Shown one piece after another: positions 9,130-16,963 of a stretch of 64,000 nt of DNA. The stretch comes from Paenibacillus silviterrae (lineage in GTDB: Bacteria > Bacillota > Bacilli > Paenibacillales > NBRC-103111). Below the pieces are notes generated by a model, which saw only the letters and a list, made by a program, of their open reading frames with translations, was not told the DNA's origin and searched no databases. Each line of letters starts with the position of its first letter. Position 1 is the stretch's first letter. The translations under genes were made by a program, and so were the position numbers. The stretch covers positions 4,486,501 through 4,550,500 of the forward strand of contig NZ_JASKUT010000001.1 in assembly GCF_030167925.1 (NCBI RefSeq), in the 5' to 3' direction.

Positions 9130-9235
9130 GCGGACCAGCCCCTTTCCCTTCCCAGCTCTATACCCGTTGATAACAATAGCATATGGGCGGATAGGAGGTC
9201 AGGTGCAGGTCCCAAGGGATTAATCTATGCTAGAA

Positions 9236-9592
9236 TTAAGCAAAATCCTCTTCTTCCTCGTACCATTGCTCCAGCTGCGCCTGCAAAGCGCGAATTTCGG
9301 TGAGCAGCGAGACAAGAGGGTATTCTTTTTCCTGAATCGAAGCAAAGGTCGTCTCCAGCTGATTGATATACTCTAAACCGTGGTGCAGCCGATAGCTGGG
9401 ATGAACGATATCCAAATTATCGAATTCCGCTATCACAGTAGGAAGGGGCGGGACGTTCGATGCGGTAAGCTTTTCCACTTCCTTATGCAGCCTCTTATTC
9501 AGGGCTGTCAGCTGATACATATGGGATGCCGGAAGCTCGACGAACTCGATGCTGTCTTGAAGCTGGAGTAGTGCGTATCTCATTTTGGACAT
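9236..9592 (-). CDS. Conserved-looking hypothetical protein
   Basis: A 118-residue protein that I do not recognise. It is mainly helical and acidic at the C-terminus (EQWYEEEEDF), with no membrane segment or signal peptide. Residues about 60-110 (HHGLEYINQLETTFASIQ, then LTEIRALQAQLEQ) look like paired amphipathic helices. The start is uncertain: GAGAGGA lies 15 bases before ATG 9592, longer than usual, and an ATG at 9583 is farther still. It is divergent from sprT, and the short space between them probably carries both promoters. Confidence 0.55.
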   Translation of the reverse strand: MSKMRYALLQLQDSIEFVELPASHMYQLTALNKRLHKEVEKLTASNVPPLPTVIAEFDNLDIVHPSYRLHHGLEYINQLETTFASIQEKEYPLVSLLTEIRALQAQLEQWYEEEEDFA

Positions 9593-9772
9593 GGCGTTGG
9601 ATGGGACTCCTCTCTTTCTCTTCGCAGGGCGGATGCCGTGTGTCAGAGATTTCTACTTGACAGTGTAGCCCAAGGTGCGGTTACAATTCAAGTGAGAAAT
9701 CCATGGATCATTACAAATAGCTGCTGCGTGCAACCGGAAAAGCGCGGCGGCGGAAACAGGTGGGAAGACATG

Positions 9773-10249
9773 ATGGATGACCGGCAGCTGCAGCTGTGGG
9801 TAGAGAAAATATCGCTATCGTCGTTCGGTCGGCCTTTTCAGCATCAAGCACGGTTCAATCGCAGGCTGACGGCAACGGGCGGACGCTACTTTACCCGGAC
9901 TCATGATATTGAGATCAGTTGGGCGCAGTATGAGCAATTCGGAGCCGAGGATGTAGAGAAAATCATTAAACATGAGCTTTGCCATTATCATTTGCATCTG
10001 ATGAAGCGGGGATACCAGCATCGGGATTCGGATTTTCAAAATCTGCTTGCCCAGGTAGGCGGTACGCGGTATTGCCAATCACTGCCTGCGTCGATGAAGC
10101 GCAAGGAGCCTTACCGGTACAAGCTGGTCTGCATGAGCTGCAAGGTGGAATATATGCGTAAACGCAAGCTCGACCCGACCAAGTATGCTTGCGGCAAATG
10201 CCGCGGGAAACTGAAGCTATATGCACTTGACTTACAGAAAAATTCATGA
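9773..10249 (+). CDS. sprT: SprT-like metalloprotease-fold protein
   Basis: A 158-residue SprT-family protein (YdcK in B. subtilis). The zinc motif is HELCH (IKHELCHYHLHLM, about 64-68), and a C-terminal zinc ribbon carries two CxxC pairs (LVCMSCK and YACGKCRGK). ATG 9773 gives an N-terminus like homologues (MDDRQLQLWV) and follows AGGTGGG by 8 bases; ATG 9770 is an alternative, and a longer reading from 9638 has no good ribosome site. Bacterial SprT proteins are poorly characterised; the eukaryotic relative Spartan cuts DNA-protein crosslinks. The gene lies next to cmpA as in other bacilli. Confidence 0.85.
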   Translation: MDDRQLQLWVEKISLSSFGRPFQHQARFNRRLTATGGRYFTRTHDIEISWAQYEQFGAEDVEKIIKHELCHYHLHLMKRGYQHRDSDFQNLLAQVGGTRYCQSLPASMKRKEPYRYKLVCMSCKVEYMRKRKLDPTKYACGKCRGKLKLYALDLQKNS

Positions 10250-10255
10250 TAAATT
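10227..10255 (+). promoter_or_regulatory. Promoter of tRNA-Asn/Ser unit
   Basis: TTGACT-17-TAAATT overlaps the sprT 3' end and would start about 5 bases before tRNA-Asn. Confidence 0.55.
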
Positions 10256-10266
10256 AATTAAACCGT

Positions 10267-10342
10267 TCCCTGATAGCTCAGTTGGTAGAGCACTCGACTG
10301 TTAATCGAGTTGTCACAGGTTCGAGTCCTGTTCGGGGAGCCA
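10267..10342 (+). tRNA. tRNA-Asn (GTT)
   Basis: Folds as a full cloverleaf: acceptor TCCCTGA/TCGGGGA, anticodon loop CTGTTAA, and TTCGAGT in the T arm. CCA is encoded. It lies 8 bases before tRNA-Ser, which suggests one transcript. Confidence 0.97.
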
Positions 10343-10349
10343 TTATCTT

Positions 10350-10437
10350 GGAGAGATACCCAAGTGGCTCAAGGGGACCCTCTGCTAAGGGGTTAGACTG
10401 CGTAAGTGGTGCGAGGGTTCGAATCCCTCTCTCTCCG
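10350..10437 (+). tRNA. tRNA-Ser (GCT)
   Basis: Acceptor GGAGAGA/TCTCTCC, anticodon loop CTGCTAA, long variable arm (class II), and T arm GAGGGTTCGAATCCCTC. CCA is not encoded: TAC follows the discriminator. The 3' end is copied 150 bases downstream (see repeat). Confidence 0.95.
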
Positions 10438-10650
10438 TACATAACGAAAAGCTGCCTATGGCAGCTTTTTTCGTTATGTTACGGAGGATAGAGAGGGATT
10501 CGACTACCCGAGAAGAGGGGGCGTCGGAGTGGGAGCAGATGCGACCACGGAGTCTCGTGAGGTGAAACCGCGAGTATCCCTCTCTCTCCGTACATAACGA
10601 AAAGCTGCCTATATGGCAGCTTTTTTCGTTATGTACGGAGACTAGAGAGG
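10423..10650 (+). repeat. Duplicated tRNA-Ser 3' end plus terminator palindrome
   Basis: ATCCCTCTCTCTCCG and the attached terminator hairpin occur at 10423-10479 and again at 10576-10634. Around the first copy an inverted tRNA-end-like arm (GGATAGAGAGGGATTCGA, about 10486-10503) makes a palindrome of about 40 bases per arm. The second copy also has a partial inverted arm (GGAGACTAGAGAGG). The middle contains AGTCTCGTGAGG, which resembles the tRNA-Glu repeat below. No gene lies here. Confidence 0.75.
10438..10479 (+). terminator. Terminator after tRNA-Ser
   Basis: CATAACGAAAAGCTGCC, TAT loop, GGCAGCTTTTTTCGTTATG: a stem with internal T run. Its pairing extends outward into the tRNA 3' end and an inverted partner at 10480-10503. 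Confidence 0.85.
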
Positions 10651-10954
10651 AGAAGAGGTATGGGAGCCGTATAAATTGAGGGTAGCCCGAGGCTGAGAAG
10701 GGACTAACTGTAAATCATACAGTTATGATCAATGGAAACGCCTGTTCCGATGTAAATAGATGCAGAAGCTAACGTTAAATTCACTTTTTTTACCTCAATA
10801 CTCTACAGTAGGCTATTTTAGCTGCACACAATCCAGGTAAGCAATCAATAAGCCTTCAAGCATCAAGAAATAACTGTACAAATTACAGCTCTGCCCGACA
10901 TTAGGACATCCGAGCCTCATCGACAACAGTCATTTTTTTACATCAAAAAAAGAC
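10651..10954. other. Gene-free spacer
   Basis: No coding or RNA gene found. It is AT-rich toward its right end and contains a small perfect inverted repeat, AACTGTA and TACAGTT with a 5-base loop, at 10706-10724. Confidence 0.6.
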
Positions 10955-10983
10955 TTGCCAAGCTATAGCCTATTCGCTATAAT
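10955..10983 (+). promoter_or_regulatory. Strong promoter of tRNA-Glu
   Basis: TTGCCA-17-TATAAT, 43 bases before the tRNA. Confidence 0.75.
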
Positions 10984-11025
10984 AACACTTGTCGCCAAAA
11001 AGAGCGACAGTTCGACATGACGCAC

Positions 11026-11097
11026 GGCCCGTTGGTCAAGGGGTTAAGACACCTCCCTTTCACGGAGGTAACAGGGGTTCGAATCCCCTACGGGTCA
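11026..11097 (+). tRNA. tRNA-Glu (TTC)
   Basis: Acceptor GGCCCGT/ACGGGTC, anticodon loop CTTTCAC, T arm CAGGGGTTCGAATCCCCTA. CCA is not encoded: TAG follows. A second copy of its 3' end carrying CCA lies at 11192-11207. Confidence 0.95.
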
Positions 11098-11207
11098 TAG
11101 CATTACCCTGTTTTTAATGAGAACCGGCGGGTTCGTCGAAGCGACACTTCGTTAGCGATACTTCGCAGTCTCGAAGCGTAGCGGAGAGCATCCCCTACGG
11201 GTCACCA
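11098..11207 (+). repeat. tRNA-Glu 3' end duplication with encoded CCA
   Basis: The last 15 bases of the tRNA (ATCCCCTACGGGTCA) recur at 11190-11204 followed by CCA. The 92 bases between the two copies hold small hairpins (GAAGCGACACTTCG; CTTCGC...) and AGTCTCGAAGCGTAGCGGAG. The downstream copy may be the original gene end, split from its body by a small insertion. Confidence 0.7.
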
Positions 11208-11245
11208 TTTTCATCCATGCAGGGCATGCGATGTCCTTTGTATAA

Positions 11246-11318
11246 GAGCCATTAGCTCAGTCGGTAGAGCACCTGACTTTTAATCAGGGTGTCGTAGGTT
11301 CGAGTCCTACATGGCTCA
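11246..11318 (+). tRNA. tRNA-Lys (TTT)
   Basis: Acceptor GAGCCAT/ATGGCTC, anticodon loop CTTTTAA, T arm GTAGGTTCGAGTCCTAC. CCA is not encoded. Confidence 0.97.
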
Positions 11319-11337
11319 TGTTTATAACCTAATCCTT

Positions 11338-11420
11338 GCGGTTGTGGTGGAATGGCAGACACGCTATCTTGAGGGGGTAGTGGGCGTACGCTCGTGGAGG
11401 TTCGAGTCCTCTCAACCGCA
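11338..11420 (+). tRNA. tRNA-Leu (GAG), copy 1
   Basis: Acceptor GCGGTTG/CAACCGC, anticodon stem CTATC/GGTAG with loop TTGAGGG, class II variable arm, no encoded CCA. Twenty bases after tRNA-Lys, so probably co-transcribed. Confidence 0.95.
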
Positions 11421-11425
11421 TAAAG

Positions 11426-11453
11426 ACCCGTTCACTTTTGTGGGCGGGTTTTT
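11426..11453 (+). terminator. Terminator after tRNA-Leu copy 1
   Basis: ACCCGTTCAC pairs with GTGGGCGGGT across TTTT, followed by five T. Confidence 0.85.
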
Positions 11454-11467
11454 CCTTTTGCGCGGTC

Positions 11468-11496
11468 TTTACTCCTATCAACAAAACGGATATAAT
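11468..11496 (+). promoter_or_regulatory. Promoter of tRNA-Leu copy 2
   Basis: TTTACT-17-TATAAT, 15 bases before the tRNA. Confidence 0.55.
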
Positions 11497-11511
11497 AAAG
11501 AAGTACGTCAC

Positions 11512-11594
11512 GCGGTTGTGGTGGAATGGCAGACACGCTATCTTGAGGGGGTAGTGGGCTTACGCCCGTGGAGGTTCGAGTCCTCTCAACCGCA
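11512..11594 (+). tRNA. tRNA-Leu (GAG), copy 2
   Basis: Identical to copy 1 except for two bases in the variable arm, where GGGC/GCCC pairing is improved. It has its own promoter. Confidence 0.95.
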
Positions 11595-11616
11595 TATTAC
11601 ATAACTTACGAATCGG

Positions 11617-11805
11617 GTGATCCGGTTGAATATCAACGGCGCATTGAATGCAGCCTCCAGCGGAGACGCATTGAAGCAAGCGATCGGCATTACGTTATTG
11701 AATCGCGTAAAGGATACGCAGGCTGCTCAGGCGGCGACGCTGCTTCAGGATTTCGCAGCAGCACAGCATCCTTACCTTGGAAAGCAATTGGATATTAAAG
11801 TGTAG
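11617..11805 (+). CDS. Small protein resembling YjfB-type putative motility protein
   Basis: A 62-residue protein with an Ala-rich helical body (ALKQAIGITLLNRVKDTQAA) and the ending HPYLGKQLDIKV. The size, the helical middle and the end PxLGxxLDIxV resemble the YjfB family of small proteins near motility genes, but I cannot confirm this without a search. The start is uncertain: GTG 11617 has no clear ribosome site, and TTG 11626 would use GGGTGA. It begins 22 bases after tRNA-Leu and ends before a good terminator, so it may be read from the tRNA promoter. Confidence 0.55.
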   Translation: MIRLNINGALNAASSGDALKQAIGITLLNRVKDTQAAQAATLLQDFAAAQHPYLGKQLDIKV

Positions 11806-11812
11806 TAAGAGC

Positions 11813-11841
11813 AAGCTCCATGCCTATAGCGTGGGGCTTTT
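11813..11841 (+). terminator. Terminator after small YjfB-like gene
   Basis: AAGCTCCATGC pairs fully with GCGTGGGGCTT across CTATA, with a short T run. Confidence 0.75.
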
Positions 11842-11884
11842 CTGTGTTTATCCAACCATTTCACGTAACAGGAGGAACTTTGTT

Positions 11885-12631
11885 ATGAGTACTATGCCTT
11901 ATCAACGCCCCCTCATTATCGGTCACCGCGGCGCCGCGGGAGAGGCCCCGGAGAACACGCTGACCTCTTTCCAGCTGGCGATGGAGCAAGGGGCGGACAT
12001 GCTGGAGCTTGATGTGCATTTGACCAAGGACGGCGAAATCATCGTATGCCATGACGAAACGGTCAACCGCACGACGAACGGCAGCGGAGCCATTACTGAG
12101 CTCAGGGTGGATGAACTGCAGATGCTGGATGCCGGAAGCTGGTTCCATGAGCGCTTCGCCGGTGAGCGGCTGCCGACGCTGCAGCAGGTGTTCGAGCAGG
12201 TTCCTTCCCGCATCAAGATCAACGTAGAGGTGAAGTGCTTGTACAGCACGGCTCTTTCGGAACGGCTTCGGGAGCTTGTGCAGCAGTATGATCGATGGGA
12301 CAGTGTGGTCCTCTCCGGCTTCAGTCATAAGCTGCTTTATCAGCTGAAGCAGGATGAGCCGCGGTTTTCCGTAGGCCTTTTATATTGCAGTGATTTCGTC
12401 CAGCACCGCCTTGCAGCGGAAGCGTCCGGCATGCCTGTGTATTCGCTTCATCCGTTCCATATGTTGATTCAGCCGGAGGATATTGCTGATTTGAACGCCC
12501 ATGGCATTCAAACCTATCCGTATACGGTGAACCAGGAGACGCATATGCGCAGACTGATTGATGCCGGAGTATCGGGGATTATCACGGATTACCCGGCTAG
12601 ATTGAAGGAGCTCTTGGAAGAATATGAATAA
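11885..12631 (+). CDS. Glycerophosphodiester phosphodiesterase
   Basis: A 248-residue cytosolic GDPD enzyme that releases glycerol 3-phosphate from phospholipid head-group diesters. It shows IIGHRGAAGEAPENT at the start, ELDVHLTKDG (metal ligands) near 40, and the end motif SGIITDYPARLKE. There is no signal peptide. ATG 11885 has GGAGGA 8 bases upstream; a longer reading from 11777 would run through the preceding terminator. It is followed by an SLH protein in the same direction with no clear link. Confidence 0.92.
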   Translation: MSTMPYQRPLIIGHRGAAGEAPENTLTSFQLAMEQGADMLELDVHLTKDGEIIVCHDETVNRTTNGSGAITELRVDELQMLDAGSWFHERFAGERLPTLQQVFEQVPSRIKINVEVKCLYSTALSERLRELVQQYDRWDSVVLSGFSHKLLYQLKQDEPRFSVGLLYCSDFVQHRLAAEASGMPVYSLHPFHMLIQPEDIADLNAHGIQTYPYTVNQETHMRRLIDAGVSGIITDYPARLKELLEEYE

Positions 12632-12692
12632 TGGTTAACAAATTGAGCCTCGGCATCCGATAAAGTAAGGGAGATGGGAGGTTTTAGAATCA

Positions 12693-14096
12693 ATGAAATG
12701 GTATAGCTTTAAAAGGATACGCGCAGTAACGATTGGATTGTCTCTCGCACTGATGTTCTCGGCGGCCCCTGTGCCTCAGGCGAAGGCTGCCACTCCATTT
12801 ATAGATGTAGACTCGCAAAGGTACGCCTGGGCTGAGCCGTCGATCAATACGATGTCGGCGAAGCAAATCCTGGTCGGGTATCCTGACGGCACCTTCCGGC
12901 CGGATCAGCCGGTGACGAAAGCGGAATGGACGATGATGGTGTATCGGCTGTTTGACTTCTACCGTCCGAATCAGCTTTCGTATTCCTCCAAAAGGCTGCC
13001 GCCATTCCAGGATGTCCCGGAGCTGCATTGGGCGGCTAAGCCTATTGCGGAAATCTACGACCGCAGCTTCGAATATGGCGGATACGGGGTGGATGACAGC
13101 GGACAGCTGGCGTTTCGGCCGGATAAGAAGCTGACGCGGCTGCAGCTGGCGAATATGCTGTACTCTTTCTTCGATAATAAGCTGCTGAATGAAAAGCTCG
13201 GGGATAAGCAGGTGTGCACAATGCTTGAAGCCTACCGCGATATTCGGGTGGAGAAATTCACCGAGTCGGGAGCGATCAAGCAGTATGCGGACTCAGAGCG
13301 GCGTTACGAGGCCAGCGGCCTGCAGCATGCGGACTCGAATCGGGTGTATCCGGTGCTGCTCTTTGAATTCTACAACGGCGAATGCGATTTCTCCGTGGAT
13401 CCTCTAACCAAAATCCAAGCCAAAGCTTTAGCCCATTTGCAGTACAATGGGATTTTGACGGCGGATGAGGACGGCTACTTCCGGCCGAATGATCCGGTGA
13501 CCCGGGCGGAAGCGGTAACCATTCTAGACAGGATTTATCGATACCTTAAGAAAACGGATGCGCTAAAGCGGTTCTCCTCCCTCGATCTGGATGCACAAGG
13601 AGGAACGGCTGCACAGCCTGCTCCGAATCCGGGGCAAGCGGCGCCGGGAACGAACACGGGACAACCGTCGTCTCAAGCGCCTTTCAGCTATAATCCGACC
13701 TCCAATGTCATCAACAACCCCACATCGGCCACTGGCGGAACGAGCTCGAGTCTTTCGGTCATTAACGTGAGGGATTATTTTGACGATAAGGGCATAATTA
13801 CCAAGGATATCCAAGCCAATGGGGAAATTGAAACGGCCGTTATCCCGAAGGACCAGAACTACCTGACCATCGGTCTCAAATCTATCGACAAGATTGACCT
13901 GTATATCATCCTCGACGGCAAGATTGCTTTCGTGAAGCAGGAGGAGCTGCCGCTTACGCTGGATGTGAGAGGAATTACTACGGTAGGGTTGCGGACGCAG
14001 GTGCGCAAAGGTACCCAAACTGTGGGGGGGACGGTTGCCACACTTTCGGTTCAACTGTCTCAAGAAGAGCCGAAGGTGACCAAGCCCAAAAAATAA
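12693..14096 (+). CDS. SLH-domain surface protein
   Basis: A 467-residue exported protein. The signal peptide is cleaved after about residue 32 (PVPQAKAA). SLH repeats follow: a clear first one at about 36-90 (VGYPDGTFRPDQPVTKAEW), a divergent second near 105-160, and a third near 245-290 (YFRPNDPVTRAEAVTILDR). They should hold the protein to pyruvylated wall polymer. A Pro/Ser/Thr/Gln linker (about 305-355) leads to a C-terminal domain of about 110 residues with no recognised family. It shares this plan with the protein at 33852-35033. The ATG follows GGGAGG at normal spacing. Confidence 0.88.
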   Translation: MKWYSFKRIRAVTIGLSLALMFSAAPVPQAKAATPFIDVDSQRYAWAEPSINTMSAKQILVGYPDGTFRPDQPVTKAEWTMMVYRLFDFYRPNQLSYSSKRLPPFQDVPELHWAAKPIAEIYDRSFEYGGYGVDDSGQLAFRPDKKLTRLQLANMLYSFFDNKLLNEKLGDKQVCTMLEAYRDIRVEKFTESGAIKQYADSERRYEASGLQHADSNRVYPVLLFEFYNGECDFSVDPLTKIQAKALAHLQYNGILTADEDGYFRPNDPVTRAEAVTILDRIYRYLKKTDALKRFSSLDLDAQGGTAAQPAPNPGQAAPGTNTGQPSSQAPFSYNPTSNVINNPTSATGGTSSSLSVINVRDYFDDKGIITKDIQANGEIETAVIPKDQNYLTIGLKSIDKIDLYIILDGKIAFVKQEELPLTLDVRGITTVGLRTQVRKGTQTVGGTVATLSVQLSQEEPKVTKPKK

Positions 14097-14148
14097 AAAA
14101 GCTGCCCGATCACCTGCTCAGCAGGAGAAATCGGGCAGCTTCTTTTTT
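14095..14148. terminator. Bidirectional terminator
   Basis: AAGCTGCCCGAT and ATCGGGCAGCTT are flanked by A6 and T6. It serves the SLH gene and the convergent DUF2621 gene. Confidence 0.88.
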
Positions 14149-14581
14149 ACTGCAATAGATGCTTGTATGCAGTGTAGTCGATCTGTTTTTTATCCAGATA
14201 AGAGGTCAAGCTCTTGTAATCCCGTTTGGGCGTTGCCAGAATATAGCCTCGGATGCAGTGGTCTTGGGTGATCTGATCTGCTTTGTCCTCCAGCGCGACC
14301 TGTCCGATCTTCGCTGCAATGGAGTGCTTCGCAATATCGCGGAACGGCGTCGGCACCGGCTCCACAAGCATGTCTAAGAAAGCCTTCGAATCCTCCGTCC
14401 ATAGGTGGCGGGAGGAATCTACGTAATGATTTTGCCAATCGAGCGTGGATTTGCCGTCCTCCTTAGGAAGGACCTTCATAAATTTCCGGAACATGAAGTA
14501 GCCGCCGATGGACATGAAAGTAATCAGAACAAACACCCAAAAGAAAATAAACCACATAAACCCGTTATTCGTTGCTTCCAT
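14147..14581 (-). CDS. DUF2621 (YneK-type) membrane-anchored protein
   Basis: A 144-residue protein with one N-terminal membrane segment (FMWFIFFWVFVLITFMSIGG, about 8-28) and a soluble rest. The body (DWQNHYVDSSRHLWTED, then VPTPFRDIAKHSIAAKIG) matches the DUF2621/YneK family of Bacilli, whose function is unknown. ATG 14581 has GAGGTG 9 bases upstream; an earlier ATG at 14614 lacks one. It faces the SLH gene across a shared terminator and is divergent from nfo. Confidence 0.8.
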   Translation of the reverse strand: MEATNNGFMWFIFFWVFVLITFMSIGGYFMFRKFMKVLPKEDGKSTLDWQNHYVDSSRHLWTEDSKAFLDMLVEPVPTPFRDIAKHSIAAKIGQVALEDKADQITQDHCIRGYILATPKRDYKSLTSYLDKKQIDYTAYKHLLQ

Positions 14582-14706
14582 GCACGTATTCACCTCGAAT
14601 CTATTATACCGCATTTTTTCTTCCTAGAAAAAGTACTGCCGAATTCCTAGATTTATTGCCTCTTTCCTAGTAAAATAGAAACAATGAAAGGAGTGATTGT
14701 CTCGAC

Positions 14707-15834
14707 ATGTTGAAAATCGGATCTCACGTATCATTTTCAGATAAAGGGTTGTTGAATGCAGCGGAAGAAGCCGTAACTTACGGCTCCAGCACCTTTATGA
14801 TTTATACCGGAGCCCCTCAGAATACGCGCCGCAAGCCGATCGAAAATCAATTCGTCGAAGAGGGCAAGGCCGTGATGGACAAGCACGGCATCGGAGAAAT
14901 TATCGTTCATGCTCCGTACATCATTAACCTTGGATCCCACAAAGAGGATACGTTCGAGCTGGCGGTACGCTTCCTGCAGGAGGAGATTCGCCGTACGGAT
15001 TATTTGGGCGTACGCCAGATCGTGTTGCACCCGGGTGCTTACACCGAAATGGATGTGGAGTACGGCGTTAACCGGATCGCAGAAGGGCTGAATGAAGTGC
15101 TGGCCGGCGTGAAGGACACGAACGTGAAGATCGCGCTGGAAACGATGGCCGGCAAAGGAACGGAGATTGGCCGCTCGTTCGAGGAAATCGCGGAGATTAT
15201 GGAGCGTGTGGAATTTAACGACAGGCTGTCCGTATGTATGGATACGTGCCACATTCACGACGCCGGCTACGACATTGTGAATGATCTCGACGGTGTGCTT
15301 GAGCGCTTCGATAAGACGATCGGGCTGGAGCGTATCGGGGTAGTGCACCTGAACGACAGCAAAAATCCGAAGGGCGCGGGCAAGGACCGCCATGCTCCTG
15401 TAGGTGCGGGCTGGATCGGGTTTAAGGCAATGCATAGCCTGGTTCACCATGACCAGCTGAAGCATTTGCCTTTCATCCTCGAAACGCCATGGATCGGGAA
15501 GCAAGACAACACCCAGCGTCCTATGTACGAGGCGGAGATTGCTCTGCTGAGCGACAATGTGAAGGGCCGCTTCGGGGAAGAGTTCCTGGCCGATGTAGAG
15601 AAGCTGAACGCCTTCTTCAAGAAGCAGGAACTGGCGCCGCGGGATTTCGTGCTGCAAACCTGGGAGCTGCTGAAGAACGACGCCAAAGCCAAAAAAGCGG
15701 ACGGCCGCGAGCCGATGGAGCGCTTGTACGACCTGATAGCTGCGGAGAGCCTGTTCCCGGAGCTGAGCGAGGAGCAGACCAACCAACGCCTGACGGCCTG
15801 GTTCGCTTCCGAGCATCTTTTTGCCACTGTGTAA
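14707..15834 (+). CDS. nfo: Endonuclease IV (AP endonuclease)
   Basis: A 375-residue zinc-dependent AP endonuclease for base-excision repair. The TIM-barrel metal ligands are visible: VHAPYIINL, VLHPGAY, ALETMAG, DTCHIHDAGYD, VHLNDSKNPKG, DRHAPVGAGWIG and LETPW. The normal enzyme ends near 285; here about 85 extra residues follow, starting at FGEEFLADVEKLNAFFKK. They are charged and helical, and their function is not known. ATG 14707 follows AAAGGAGTGATTG. It is 24 bases from purU and may be co-transcribed. Confidence 0.93.
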   Translation: MLKIGSHVSFSDKGLLNAAEEAVTYGSSTFMIYTGAPQNTRRKPIENQFVEEGKAVMDKHGIGEIIVHAPYIINLGSHKEDTFELAVRFLQEEIRRTDYLGVRQIVLHPGAYTEMDVEYGVNRIAEGLNEVLAGVKDTNVKIALETMAGKGTEIGRSFEEIAEIMERVEFNDRLSVCMDTCHIHDAGYDIVNDLDGVLERFDKTIGLERIGVVHLNDSKNPKGAGKDRHAPVGAGWIGFKAMHSLVHHDQLKHLPFILETPWIGKQDNTQRPMYEAEIALLSDNVKGRFGEEFLADVEKLNAFFKKQELAPRDFVLQTWELLKNDAKAKKADGREPMERLYDLIAAESLFPELSEEQTNQRLTAWFASEHLFATV

Positions 15835-15858
15835 TTAAAGGAGAAGACTAGAGACGAA

Positions 15859-16761
15859 ATGATTCCAAATGTAGGTGCTTCTAAAGCTAAGCAAATCAAT
15901 ATGACTAATCGAGCGCGCATGCTCGTATCCTGTCCCGATCAGCCGGGCATCGTTGCCGCGGTATCGCGGTTCCTGTTCGAGCATGGCGCTAATATCATAC
16001 AGTCCGACCAATATACCATGGAACCGGCGGAGGGCGGATTGTTCTTCATCCGGATCGAATTCGATTTGGAGAACCTGAATGAACAGCGCGAGCAGCTGAA
16101 GGCGGATTTCGCCCGGGTGGCCGAGAAGTTTCAGATGAAATGGAGCATTACCCGGGCCAGCCGCAAGAAGCGGTTAGCCATCTTCGTATCGAAGGAGGAT
16201 CATGCGCTGCTGGAGCTGCTGTGGCACTGGCAATCGGGAGATCTCGATGCGGACATTGCGATGGTCATCAGCAACCACAATGACATGCGCGGCTTGGTAG
16301 AGCCCCTTGGCATCCCTTATCATCATATTCCGGTTACGGCGGACACGAAGGCAGAAGCGGAAAAACGTCAGCTGGAGCTGGTGTCGGGTCAAGTGGATGC
16401 AGTGGTGCTGGCCCGATATATGCAGATCATTTCGCCGAATTTCATTACCCATTTTCCTAACCGGATTATTAACATCCACCACTCCTTCCTTCCTGCCTTC
16501 GTTGGCGGGAAGCCGTATGCGCAGGCTTATAACCGTGGGGTAAAAATCATCGGGGCAACCGCGCATTATGTGACGGAGGAGCTGGACGGCGGTCCGATCA
16601 TTGAGCAGGACGTACAGCGGGTCAGCCATCGTGACAATGTGGAGGACCTGAAGCGAATCGGCCGGCACATCGAGCGTACGGTGCTGGCTAGAGCTGTGCA
16701 GTGGCATGTGGAGGACCGTGTGATTGTGCATGGGAATAAGACGGTAGTGTTTAGTAAGTAA
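15859..16761 (+). CDS. purU: Formyltetrahydrofolate deformylase
   Basis: A 300-residue PurU that hydrolyses 10-formyl-tetrahydrofolate to formate and tetrahydrofolate. An N-terminal ACT domain (about 17-100, ARMLVSCPDQPGIVAAVS) is followed by a formyltransferase-like domain with IINIHHSFLPAFVGG and ending near DRVIVHGNKTVVF. AAAGGAG is 13 bases before ATG 15859, rather far; ATG 15901 is an alternative start that would still leave the ACT domain intact. It lies just after nfo. Confidence 0.95.
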   Translation: MIPNVGASKAKQINMTNRARMLVSCPDQPGIVAAVSRFLFEHGANIIQSDQYTMEPAEGGLFFIRIEFDLENLNEQREQLKADFARVAEKFQMKWSITRASRKKRLAIFVSKEDHALLELLWHWQSGDLDADIAMVISNHNDMRGLVEPLGIPYHHIPVTADTKAEAEKRQLELVSGQVDAVVLARYMQIISPNFITHFPNRIINIHHSFLPAFVGGKPYAQAYNRGVKIIGATAHYVTEELDGGPIIEQDVQRVSHRDNVEDLKRIGRHIERTVLARAVQWHVEDRVIVHGNKTVVFSK

Positions 16762-16777
16762 TCATAAGTGTAACGGG

Positions 16778-16816
16778 ATCCCTTTCCGGCATTTTGCTGA
16801 GAAAGGGATTTTTTTT
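16778..16816 (+). terminator. Terminator after purU
   Basis: ATCCCTTTC and GAAAGGGAT with a 14-base loop, followed by eight T. Confidence 0.88.
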
Positions 16817-16891
16817 GTTGTTGCCCAAAGACGAACGGTAACAAGAATATTACATTGGATTGTTCGAGTCTGTCCAACCACAAAGTAAATA

Positions 16892-16908
16892 TGTTAATAA
16901 AACTAACA
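16892..16908 (+). promoter_or_regulatory. GlnR/TnrA-type box, upstream site
   Basis: TGTTAATAAAACTAACA matches TGTNAN7TNACA. Its centre is about 52 bases before the predicted nirB start of transcription, the usual position for activation. Confidence 0.7.
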
Positions 16909-16916
16909 TAAAACTA

Positions 16917-16945
16917 TTGAAATTTACGTTTTTATTCGGTATATT
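16917..16945 (+). promoter_or_regulatory. Promoter of nirBD
   Basis: TTGAAA-17-TATATT, between the two GlnR/TnrA-type boxes. Confidence 0.7.
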
Positions 16946-16963
16946 TGGGTTAAAGAGAAAACG

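Noticed and set aside
11311..11604. Open frame across both tRNA-Leu genes
   Set aside because: It is made of tRNA sequence; the two tRNAs fold well.
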